NCBI RefSeq assembly: GCF_963169125.1
Contig: NC_084796.1
Coordinates: 210,803,948 to 210,867,947 of the forward strand
DNA length: 64,000 nt
Direction of reading: 5' to 3'
Source of the DNA: Humulus lupulus
Lineage: Eukaryota > Streptophyta > Magnoliopsida > Rosales > Cannabaceae
Below the pieces are notes generated by a model, which searched no databases, had not been told where the DNA came from, and saw nothing but the letters and a program-made list of their open reading frames with translations. This document shows positions 33,550 to 42,191 of the stretch, one piece after another (position 1 is the first letter of the stretch; each line of letters starts with the position of its first letter). Position numbers and translations under genes: made by a program.

Positions 33550-33858
33550 GATGTTGCTACTGCTACTGCTACTGCTACTACTGCTGCTGCTACTACTACT
33601 ACTACTAATGCTACTGCTACTGCTACTACTACTTCTACTACTACTTCTACTACTACTATCACCTACTACTGCTGCTACTGCTGCTGCTGCTGCTACTACT
33701 TCTATTGCTGCTGCTACTTCTACTACTACTACTACTACTGCTAGTACTGCTACTGCTACTACTACTGCTACTACTACCTCCTACTACTACTACTACTTCT
33801 ACTACTGCTGCTGCTGCTACTACTACTAATTAGCTAAGTAAAGTTCTGGTACTCTACA

Positions 33859-33950
33859 AATATACAACCTAAGGGAGCCGAGGCTGATGTTGAGCGTACT
33901 GAACGCTGCTCGGCCTAAGCGAGTCAAGATGAGCTAAATAACCAGAGGGC
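33859..33950 (+). repeat. LTR scrap of the Tekay-like family
   Basis: The block 'acctaagggagccgaggctg' and 'gctaaataaccagagggc' match 8768-8850 of the + sense LTR. It lies between the end of element C and element G and is too short to place in an element. Its orientation is opposite to element B, so it is not the missing 5' part of B. Confidence 0.75.
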
Positions 33951-34048
33951 GGAAACCAGGTGGATACGCCGTGGCTGCTATGCTGGGGGCGAAGAGCTCG
34001 ATTTCGTCCCCCGAGTTGTACTTATCTTTTTTTTTTTTCCTATAAGAG

Positions 34049-35254
34049 CTATCTCATCAGCTCCTCCATCTGAGCTAGACGCTCCAGGGTTTGGTCCTTA
34101 CTTCCTTGGTTGTTCTGGGGCTGCTCAACAGCTCCAGTTCCATTGTACGCGTTAGGCGGGTTATCGTCCCTCCTAGCTTGAGCTAGGTTATGTGGGACAT
34201 TCTCGTTGTCACGTACTTCCAACAGACCCTCCCCTTGGTGAGCACAACTACCATTTCTAGCTGGATCTCCTCTCTGAGAGTTTAGGAAATCTCGAAGGTC
34301 GACCCTCGGGGTGGCCCGAGGGCTTTGAGCCGAACTCAAACGATGGCGCAGGTCTTCGCTGGACATGTCACTTTGATGACTCCCGGTCCAGTAACTCTCG
34401 TTTGAAAAACTCGGAGCCCGCCGCTGAGGGTGAGGATTTGGGATTTCCCCATGCGCTCGGCTACGATGGGAAGGTCCGACGGAAGGATGATTTCTCCTGC
34501 TGCTCCCATGAGCCAGAATGTCTCGGACTGGACGGGGATGAGATGGGTATCTTATCGGTGACGGGGGATGCCTAACTGGTGACACGATCCTAGTCCCGTC
34601 AGGGCGGATTAAGCTAGGTCGCGGCTGCTCCGCTCTACCGTCCCTCGCGTCCTGCGCTCAGCGGTCTGACGGTGGTGCAGGACGGTTGGCCGGGGCGGGC
34701 TATTGTCGCGAGCCCTCCCCGGATCTCCTTCGCAAGCTGCCTTGGGCCCTCCTGGGTGCAATAGAGGGTGGAATCGAGCTAGGAGTTGAGGTCCGGACTG
34801 ATCAGCTGAATTGCTGATCGGCCCTAGGAAGTTCCTCAAACACAGTTTCCTGGTGGTATGACGTGGGAGTAGAATTCGGAGTCGAGGTTCTGACTGACCG
34901 ACTGGGCCTGGACCGATTACCCCGGCGGGACTTATGAGTCCCACTATGCCTCTTTCCGACGTTAGCGTCGGTTGTAAGAGGGGGTAATCGAGCCAAGACC
35001 TCTTCGATTTGCTTGTTTGCTTTCAATAATTGACTTCTCAACTGTGCATTTTCCATTTCTATCGCCGTGTAGAAATCCGGGTTCGAATTTGGTGGCCGGG
35101 GAGCCGAACTTCCAGTGTCACCCTGGCCCATTGGCTGCTTTCCCAGTCGCTGCTGAACCTCGGGGTTTCGCTCATCGGATACGGCGGCATGGTGGGCCTC
35201 CTGCCCATCACGTTGATCCGCTTCATTACCATGCCTCGAGCGAGTAACCACCAT
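34049..35254 (-). pseudogene. Element G Gag N-terminal remnant (Tat-like)
   Basis: On the minus strand the frame starts MVVTRSRHGN at 35254, has a short coiled-coil-like helix ('IEMENAQLRSQLLKANKQIE') and continues through Arg/Pro-rich sequence. A stop at 34802 and two more before 34585 interrupt it, and the same frame then runs open from 34585 to 34049. The start 'MVVTR' and the polar, Arg-rich Gag are typical of Tat-lineage elements, as I recall. The Gag core, protease and pol are absent; sequence homology ends near 33951. Confidence 0.65.
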
Positions 35255-35288
35255 GGCTGGGTTTCTGCAATAGCACCAATCTAAATTC

Positions 35289-35306
35289 TCTCAATGAAAG
35301 CACCAA
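35289..35306 (-). other. Element G primer binding site
   Basis: The minus strand reads TGGTGCTTTCATTGAGAG just inside the LTR edge at 35309. I recall this primer sequence from Tat-type elements; I have not assigned the tRNA. Confidence 0.6.
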
Positions 35307-35308
35307 AC

Positions 35309-36105
35309 TGTTGACGCGGTTCTTCGGCAACAGATAATTATACGAATAAACGAGATGGATTAGTGCTAGATAATGAACCGTAATATGTAAATATTTATAT
35401 TCCAAACTAGCGAAAATAGTATAGGGGGAAGGTTATAACTCCTTTCCTTATAGGTGGTTCGAAGGTTAAAATCCCTCTAGTCCACCAGTCAATATTATTG
35501 GTATATCTCTAGTATTCCTTAGAGGGTGTTTCTTTACAAACTAGACGCCAACCCCTTGCAACGCCCAGGGTCTCCATATTAATAGGGAGATGATACCTGG
35601 GTGTTGGTAAAGGGGGTCATCCCGTGACCTTCTTACCCATCATGTCACCTCTGTGACACTTATGATTAATTCCTAAAACCTGACAATGAAGTGTTGTCTA
35701 ATCAATAGGTAAGGGGGATAATGGGCTGCATGGCCCAAACCAGTTGTGGGGTGCCTGAACACGCACGTTTATGTTGCGTGTTCGAGAATTCAGGAATGGA
35801 GTAGACACGTGATGTCTGATATGCGCACATTTACATTGCGTGGTTGACTTCATAAATGGTCGGGGGTGTCAGTTCTATGCCGCACCTCGAGCTCAATGTA
35901 GTTCCAGCTCGTGGTGTCCACACTACTGACCCGATGCCTTAGAGTATTCTTACTAACTCTTTGACTAGCTCGGGCTAAAGAGGTGGAGACTCGTAACAAC
36001 AGCTTCGGGTAGGAGGCTTCCACGTGGCAGATAGAATTATGCCCTTTTCCAGCTCGCTAATAACCCGTGGATATTTAGGGCGTATAGTCTCGATCTGTTC
36101 TAAAC
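35309..36105 (-). repeat. Element G 5' LTR (incomplete or with uncertain outer end)
   Basis: The + strand begins TGTTGACGCGG directly beside the primer site. The sequence continues as non-coding, moderately GC-rich DNA to 'ctgttctaaa' near 36105, where transposase coding sequence begins. No TG...CA outer terminus or target duplication is clear, so the right boundary is approximate. Confidence 0.6.
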
Positions 36106-36208
36106 GTGGATGATTATTTCATCAATGACGATAATGATGACGAAATTAGTGAAGATGATTTAGAAATTACGGATGATGATTTAGGAATCGACATTGATGA
36201 GGAATAAT
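36106..36208 (+). pseudogene. C-terminal end of a CACTA TNP2-like transposase
   Basis: An open run of about 33 codons ends in TAA at 36208 and encodes a highly acidic tail ('DDNDDEISEDDLEITDDDLG'). It lies just upstream, and on the same strand, of a Ptta/En/Spm-type gene. CACTA elements have the TNP2/TNPD gene followed by the smaller TNPA-type gene, so I infer this is the tail of the first. The rest is replaced by element G. Confidence 0.45.
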
Positions 36209-38439
36209 ATTTTCTTATGGATATTCATATTTGTATGTTTAATGTGTATGTTTTAATTTCAAGACTTTTCAATCAATATATGACTTTTCTCAACAATGTT
36301 TGTTTTTCAATAGTTTCAAATGTATTACCGAAATTATTTAAGTTATGTAATTAACCTCCAACCATAACTGATTTTAAGTTGATAATTATTTAAACTGCAA
36401 AGATATGTCTGCTACTGTTGCTCGTTCTCATGGCGGTGATGGAGCGGGTGAACCTCCTCCAGATCCCACGCAAGTTCCTACTTTTTGTGAGACAAGTAAT
36501 ATACTATAATTATTCTATCTTTTATCAATAAATGGAAAATATTTATTATTTTATTCAATTTTATTTTATTTTTTAATGAACATATGCAGTGGCTACCGCA
36601 AAAAAAAAAAGAGATCGACCTCGATCCAAAAATATGCAGCAGCTCGCCAACGACTATAAAGGTTTGTTAGCTCTACAATTTGATCTGAAGGAGGGAACCT
36701 ACAAAGAATTTGGTGATTTTGGGACATTGTTCACGAGACTTATTGGTAACCTTATTGGTCACCATGTCCCGTTATATTATGACTCGTGACAGAGTGTTCT
36801 GGATGAGCACAAGATAGGATTGATGCAAAAGCTTGAGGTAAATTTATCAACTTATTCACATGTAATGTTTTTTTTTTATAATTTAAAAAATCTAACCATT
36901 TTTTTAAGGAATTTTTCATTCTTCCCTGAGCTCTCTCCGAGTGGCGATTGATAGAGACTGTGATTGAGCGAGAGTTTCAGGATCGCTACAATGATAGAAA
37001 AGGTCGCAAGAAAAGACACTTTGATGAACATGGAGGGTATGATGATATCGAGACAGCCAGAAAGAATCCACCGAAGGATATGGACAACGAGAGTTGGCAG
37101 AAGTTGGTTGACCTTTTCACCACTCCACAGTTCATGGCACGCTCAAAGGCAAATACTGTCAACAAAGAAAAACAGAAGTATACAAGTCTCTATGGATCAA
37201 CTTCTTATGCTTCTGCTCGATTTAAGAAGGTAAATAAAAATATATAGATAATTTGAAATATTTTAAGTTATCTTAATAATAATTTCAATATTTAACTCAC
37301 ATTTTGTTAAATTTTGTTTTCTAAAGATGAATCTTCAGACTAAGGAACTGCCCAACATTATCGATACGTTCCATGACATGCACAATCATCCGACATGTGG
37401 ATGGGTGAACACGAATGCTAAGTGTAATGCCCCAAATTTCCTAATAAGGTTTAGGACCTTGATTAGGAGGCCGGGAGGGCCATAATTGATTTATTATGGT
37501 ATTTAATGATTATATGCATGTTTATGTGAATTATATTATTATATGATGGTGAATGCATGCATGTGGGCTCATATTCTAAATGCAAGGGCATTTTTGTAAT
37601 TTGGTCGTTGGGGGTGTGATTGTGTAATTTTATGCATATGGGTGAATTATAATTTTACCACATTATATGTGGATTGGTTCGAGCCATTCGACATGAGACG
37701 ATCATGGGAATGCAAGTTTTCGGTCTAGTCATAACAGGTTTTAGTTCGAGGCTCGGGGAGAGTCTCGGGGTCATTTTGATGATTAGAACATTACCGGGAA
37801 TTAAAGGGTAATGGGGTATGATTTATTGGCATTTGAGAATATTGAGAATAGCGGGAATTAGAGAGTGTTAATTATAATTAACGGTATAGGTTGGAAATGA
37901 CGAATTTACCCTTGGGAGTGTTTAGAAGCTTTAAATTGGCCTAGGGGCATTATGGTCTTTTGACCTTAAGGATTTATATCAGCTTTGGGGTTTGGAAGGC
38001 TGTAGAAACAGAGCCGAAACAGAGACATCAACCTTCTCTCTCTCCTCACCCGTACACCATTTCTCTTCTTTCTCCTTTTGGAATTTTGAAGCCAATTTGA
38101 AGGAACAAGCTAGGAAAATCAAGGTTTGGGCTTAGGGACTTGATTCAGCCATTGAAGGGGGTTTGAAAACTGAGCTTGAGGTAAGGAAACTCAGCCATAA
38201 AAGTTTGGTTATACTCTGTTTTCTTTTAAGTTTCAGCTTGTGATTTTGATGTGTTAGTTGTGAATTAATGGGAGTTCTTGAGTTTGGAAACTTGGGTTTT
38301 GATGTGGGTGAGTTATGGGTGATGTTTGGAGGTTTAAATGAGTGTTTGGGAGATGTTTTGAGTTGGTTTGAAGGGATGGTTCCAAGGGAAAAACGCAGGG
38401 GAGTTTGCTGGTGCGTTGCTAGTTTTTGGGCTGATCAGG

Positions 38440-38560
38440 GTAATGTGCCGCGGCCTGGCTATGGCGTGCCGCGACCTAAGTGTGTTTCTGAGGCAATTAT
38501 GCCTCTGTCAGGGGGATGAGCCGCGGCATGGCTATGGTGAGCCGCGGCCCATCAAGGCAG
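38440..38560 (+). repeat. GC-rich CGCGGCC words in the solo LTR
   Basis: Four related words, GTGCCGCGGCCTGGCTATG, GTGCCGCGACCTAAG, GAGCCGCGGCATGGCTATG and GAGCCGCGGCCCATC, lie within 120 bp. Between them is an inverted repeat, GAGGCA-ATTA-TGCCTC. Similar words recur in unrelated LTRs of this window. Confidence 0.7.
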
Positions 38561-39147
38561 ATTTGGCCAAAATGGGGTTTTTGACTTAGGGATGCTTGCC
38601 ATAGGCCTCGGGGTTGATCCTAGTACCCGGTTAAGTGGGGATTGATGTCCCGGAGGCTAGATATTGGTTTGGGAACCTATGTTGGTCATTTTTATTAATG
38701 GTATCCTATATGTTTGGTTATGACTAGGTGACTGCTAAAGGACTAAAAGCTGATCATTCTCAAAGGTCGTTTCTTTTATTAATTCTCGCTCGAACCCAAG
38801 GTAAGAGAACTGCACCCCATATGTGACATGCATGGTTATGATTGATGCATGTTGGATGTTCAAATGTAAACATGGATAGCATAATGAATGCTTGGCAATC
38901 TTGCCCATTTGCATATGATTATTGTTGAGGCATGCTGGATGGTTAAGTGTTATGCATGTGATGCACGAGAAACATGTGATTAGGGCATGCCATGAATGAT
39001 GAATATGGGATTGGTCAGAGCTTGTGTCTCTGTGCTTGTGCATGTTCATAATTATGCTAGAAACTGTTTAGTAAGCATGCTGAATGCCCTGTTCTTGGAT
39101 AATTGTCATATGATACACATTGATAGCATTGCTTACTTGTGCATGGT

Positions 39148-39441
39148 ACTGACTAATTAGTCAGATTTGGCAAAGGTGCTAGCATCAACTGTGAAGCCGT
39201 GACTCACTAGTCAGGTTTGGCAGTGGTGCTGGGTACTGGTCACGCACTGACTGATTAGTCATATTTGGCAAAGGTGTTAGTATCAACTGTGAAGCTGTGA
39301 CTCACTAGTCAGGTTCGGCAGTGGTGCTGGGCACTGGTCACGCACTGACTAATTAGTCAGATTTGGAAAAGGTGTTAGTATCAACTGTGAAGCCGTGACT
39401 CACTAGTCATGTTCGACAGTGGTGCTGGGCACTGGTCACAT
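39148..39441 (+). repeat. Three 98-bp tandem repeats in the solo LTR
   Basis: Units start at 39148, 39246 and 39344 with 'actgactaattagtca' and contain 'ggcaaaggtg', 'atcaactgtgaagc' and 'gcagtggtgctggg'. The spacing is 98 bp for both intervals. They are not present in the other LTRs of the family in this window. Confidence 0.9.
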
Positions 39442-41208
39442 TGTGCTAACTCACTAGTCATGACAACCCTAGTGTGTAGTGCAAGCTATGTCGATTGGAC
39501 CTAATCGACCCTCTGCATTGAATGACTCAAAGAGCATTAATGCAGGACCGACCTCAAGTTCGATGAATATAAACAAGCATTTATCTAGCCAAGGGCTAGC
39601 CATGTAGAGCCATTGCGGGAAATGGGCACTGGGCCCCTAGTGACTTGGTTGTCAGTCACTCAGTATGGTTTATTAGAACCTCAAGTGATATTCACTCGTC
39701 TGATCAGGGCTATGAGCTCTGTATGATCATTTTGATCATCATATGCATGGCTTGGGCACTGAGGCCCCTAGTGACTTGCTTGTTGGTTACTCAGCATGGT
39801 TTATCGGAACCTCTAGTGTTACGACACTCATCTGATTAGGATTGACTTGATAGTCCTCCAATCAGAAGGCCAGGACTTCTTGTCCTGGATACCCCAGCAT
39901 TTGTTTGAATTCATTTGCATGCTGAGTAGAGCTATGACTGCTAGGCATGCCAGATATGATTTGATATCAAGATATGACTGTTTATAAGCATATGAGTTTT
40001 CTTGTTGGGCTTCGGCTCACGGGTGCTTTGTGGTGCAGGTAAAGGAAAAAGGAAACTGGACCATCCTTGAGTTGGAGAGCTTAGGTGATGAAGTGTACAT
40101 ATGCAGCTGCTCGACCAATACTTGGGCGAGGTTTGAAAGTGGAACTAGGGCTGAACCCTGTTTTGCCGCTTAGAACGGCCTGTTGTAAACACGTTCTTGT
40201 AATAGACTCTGAAATTATATTTTTGGGATCCCAATGTATACAGTAAACGTTCTAGTGAAACGTTATATCTTAACCAAAGTTTTTAACCCCTAAACCGCTA
40301 ATCATGCTTAGTTACACGTTTATGGCCAAACGACTCGATTAGCGAGTTTAGCACTGTTTGCAATGTGCACTGTAGCGGTCCCTGGAGTTGGGGCGTTACA
40401 CTAAGGATGCATATGTAAGTAACTTTCTAAGTTTTGTATATATGTGTATTATTCAATTATTTTATGTATTAATTGTCTTGTTTATAAACTTCAGGATACC
40501 TTGCAGCAAGAAGTCCAAACACAATCTCAATCCCAATCCCAATCTCATTCTGAATCTTCAATAGGAAGTGCCACTGTCAATGAGTCACAAGTTATCTCAA
40601 AGGTACTTGGTCAACGTCGTGGCCATAACCAAGGTATTGGACGCAAGTTGAAGGGCACTAGTTCCTTTGCCTCAAACACCACCAGATCCTCTTCACAATC
40701 AGAGGCATCACCATTTTCGTCCACCATAGTCAGCCTTCCAACGATACCACCTGAGGTTTTCCAGTCCATGATTCAACACTTCAGTCAAGCCTTTATGACC
40801 CAGAAGAACAACTTCCTGCAAATGCAACAATTTTTGCAAGAAACAAATCCTAACATCCAAGCTCCACAATCTCAGCCTGTCAACTTGGACATGAATATGA
40901 TACAGTCCATGATGGAAAACTTTCAACCATAACAACCACATCAGCCACAACCACCACAGCCACCATAATAGCAGCCACCACAACAGCTCAACGATAATGA
41001 CTTTGGAATTGATTACATTTAGTTTTATTATATTATTATTTTGAACTTATTAATATTTTGTGTTTTTTTTTAATTTTGGAGACAATACAATTTATGTTTT
41101 GTTTTTTACATTTTGGAGACTATGGATATTGTTAAATTGCTTTTATTATTTAATTAATAAATTGGTTATATTATTTAATTAAATAAATTTTAATCGATAT
41201 AACTATTT

Positions 41209-41665
41209 TTTTAAATGTATACCTATAGCAACAACATGTCGTCGCCATAGGGTGCTTGCTAAACATGAAAATCAGAGATTTTGTGACACTACGGTGACGA
41301 CATGTTTTTGCTAAAGGCATATAACCCACACACTCTCCAGCGATGATATATCGTCGCTGTACATGGGGTGGTCGATAGACCTATAGCGACCACATGTCAT
41401 CGCTGTATGAGTTTTTAAAATTCAAATTTTCAAATTTCGCAACCATCTACAGCGACGTCATGTCATCACAATATCCCAGTCTAATTGAAAAAAAGGAGTC
41501 CCTATTGCGATCGACATGTCGTCGTTGTAGTAAAACTTTACTATGACGACTGCATTTTATCGTCACTGTATGTTGCTACATATACGTATCTACAGTCTAC
41601 ACCGATGACTTCTTGATCTACAGCAACGAAAAAAGTCGTAGTTGTAGAGTCTTTTTCTTGTAGTG
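41209..41665 (+). mobile_element. CACTA transposon right end with subterminal repeats
   Basis: Repeated words in both orientations, such as 'catgtcgtcg' and 'cagcgacgtcatgtc', fill the last 450 bp. The end, TTTTTCTTGTAGTG at 41665, is the reverse complement of CACTACAAGAAAAA, the usual CACTA terminus. It belongs to the transposon whose transposase precedes it. The left end is not in the window because element G occupies that side. Confidence 0.83.
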
Positions 41666-41666
41666 A

Positions 41667-41891
41667 CTCAAGCATAATCAGAGACTTGAGAGTTGTCAGC
41701 AGCGTGAGGAGGCCTTGATCAATGCTTTGTTAAAGCAGATAGGCACTATGGCTCATAATTTTATTGTGGACTTACCAGAAAAGGATCATGACAATGACCA
41801 TGATGATGGTGCAGCAACGGGGGCGGGGATGAGGACACCAGTACCCATTTGTAGACTTTTTTTTTCTTTATTTCTAGTTTATATTATTTGA
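41667..41891 (+). pseudogene. Last exon of a second transposase-like gene
   Basis: Directly beyond the CACTA end an open run reads 'LKHNQRLESCQQREEALINA', 'LLKQIGTMAHNFIVDLPEK', then an Asp/His-rich stretch, with a stop at about 41889. The helical, Gln/Glu-rich composition resembles the C-terminal part of Ptta/En/Spm proteins. I infer that the first CACTA element inserted in a second related gene, but the fragment is short. Confidence 0.4.
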
Positions 41892-42191
41892 GACAATGCA
41901 TGTTTTAATTTAGTAGTTTACTTTTGTTTTTCATGTTTAGTGAAGACAGTTAACATTATTAGTTCTAATTTAGTAAAAATGGAATTTTCTTTTATTTTTA
42001 AATAATTAAGTAATTATTAAATTAATTAATTTAATATAAATTATATATTTAATTTAAAAATTATTAAATATAAAATAAGTTAATATTTATAACTTGTTTT
42101 AATTTTAATAAAAGTATATATATCACTTTCCCTAGTGCAAAATTGCACTAGCAAAACACCAAGTCGGTAAAATGAACCAACATTTGTTAGT
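41892..42191. other. AT-rich spacer before element E
   Basis: No coding or RNA signal is visible. A near-palindrome 'ctagtgcaaaattgcactag' (42133-42152) is present and might be the trace of a small inverted-repeat element. Confidence 0.4.

Larger units (their letters stand above)
24946..33828. repeat. 8.9-kb NCT triplet array
   Basis: Nearly every triplet is ACT, GCT, TCT or CCT, that is NCT; on the other strand AGN. ACT and GCT dominate; rare variants include GTT, ATT, AAT, GCA and ACA. The array is bounded by 'ccacagtaactatc' on the left and 'aattagctaagtaaagttc' on the right, the borders of the ~40-bp ACT tract in the 3' LTR. Phase is held for hundreds of bases and is shifted mainly at recurring words: TTCTGTGCTAC in the first 1.2 kb and CCACCTAC-like words afterwards. 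Long open frames in several phases follow from the composition and are not taken as genes. Confidence 0.95.
14664..33858 (-). mobile_element. Element C: Tekay-like retroelement with a giant 5' LTR
   Basis: On the minus strand: 5' LTR (22849-33858), initiator tRNA-Met primer site (22835-22846), an extra small ORF, gag, protease, RT, RNase H, integrase with chromodomain, polypurine tract and 3' LTR (14664-16588). The 5' LTR is nearly six times longer than the 3' LTR because of an 8.9-kb triplet array. Outside the array the two LTRs are clearly diverged, with many substitutions and indels. The flanks do not form a target duplication (ATAGT on the left, AATAT on the right), and the left flank is element B pol while the right flank is an LTR scrap. 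The copy may be old or a recombinant of two elements. Confidence 0.83.
22849..33858 (-). repeat. Element C 5' LTR, expanded to 11 kb
   Basis: The + strand begins TATAATGACCCAAC (a TGTAATGA terminus with one change) and ends with 'cagctaagtaaagttc'-like sequence and CTCTACA. Blocks match the 3' LTR in order: 'ggaccattaaaact', 'gggatcccattgttt', TATA at 24069-24078, 'gaagactc', CGATATATCG copies, 'aagtcccggcttgaaccaaaatccacagtaa'. The triplet array then replaces the short ACT tract. Without the array the LTR is about 2.1 kb. Confidence 0.82.
37423..40400 (+). mobile_element. Solo LTR of the Tekay-like family (2978 bp) with CTAAG duplication
   Basis: It begins TGTAATGCCCC and ends GGGGCGTTACA, with no internal retroelement sequence. 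CTAAG lies on both sides (37418-37422 and 40401-40405), a perfect 5-bp duplication. Order of blocks matches the LTRs at 1230-9266 and 9271-11585: 'ccttgattag', 'tttttgtaat', a CT-rich tract (38030), 'cacgggtgctttgtggtgca', 'gagttggagagc' and 'ttttgggatccc'. It is about 650 bp longer than the 9271 LTR, partly because of tandem repeats at 39148-39441. Removing it restores the transposase reading frame, an independent check on the ends. Confidence 0.93.
36405..40932 (+). pseudogene. Ptta/En/Spm-type CACTA transposase gene, split by a solo LTR
   Basis: Suggested exons are 36405-36495, 36590-36837, 36909-37229, 37327-37422 continued at 40406-40414, and 40495-40932; each junction has GT...AG. The product resembles the plant Transposase_24 family: a basic N-terminus ('KKKRDRPRSKN'), a conserved core ('FQDRYNDRKGRKKRHFDEHG', 'WQKLVDLFTTPQFMARSKAN') and a Gln/Ser-rich C-terminus. 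Stops at 36787 (TGA where Trp is usual) and within exon 3 near 36925 disable it. Exon 4 is interrupted at CTAAG by a 2978-bp LTR. After the stop at 40930 the same frame keeps a Q/P-rich tail to about 41021, so the original protein was longer. Confidence 0.78.

Noticed and set aside
24991..33829. Many long open frames (up to 681 codons) in several phases, giving poly-Leu, Thr/Ala, Tyr/Cys or Ser/Val proteins
   Set aside because: The NCT triplet array has no stop codons in any + strand phase and few on the minus strand, so long open frames are automatic. Phase shifts, low complexity and lack of any domain argue against genes.
34049..35254. Possible host gene for an Arg/Pro-rich protein
   Set aside because: It directly follows a retroelement primer site and LTR edge on the same strand and has the layout of a Gag start, with stops.
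39148..39441. Possible repeat-protein coding region
   Set aside because: The 98-bp period is not a multiple of three and all frames have stops.
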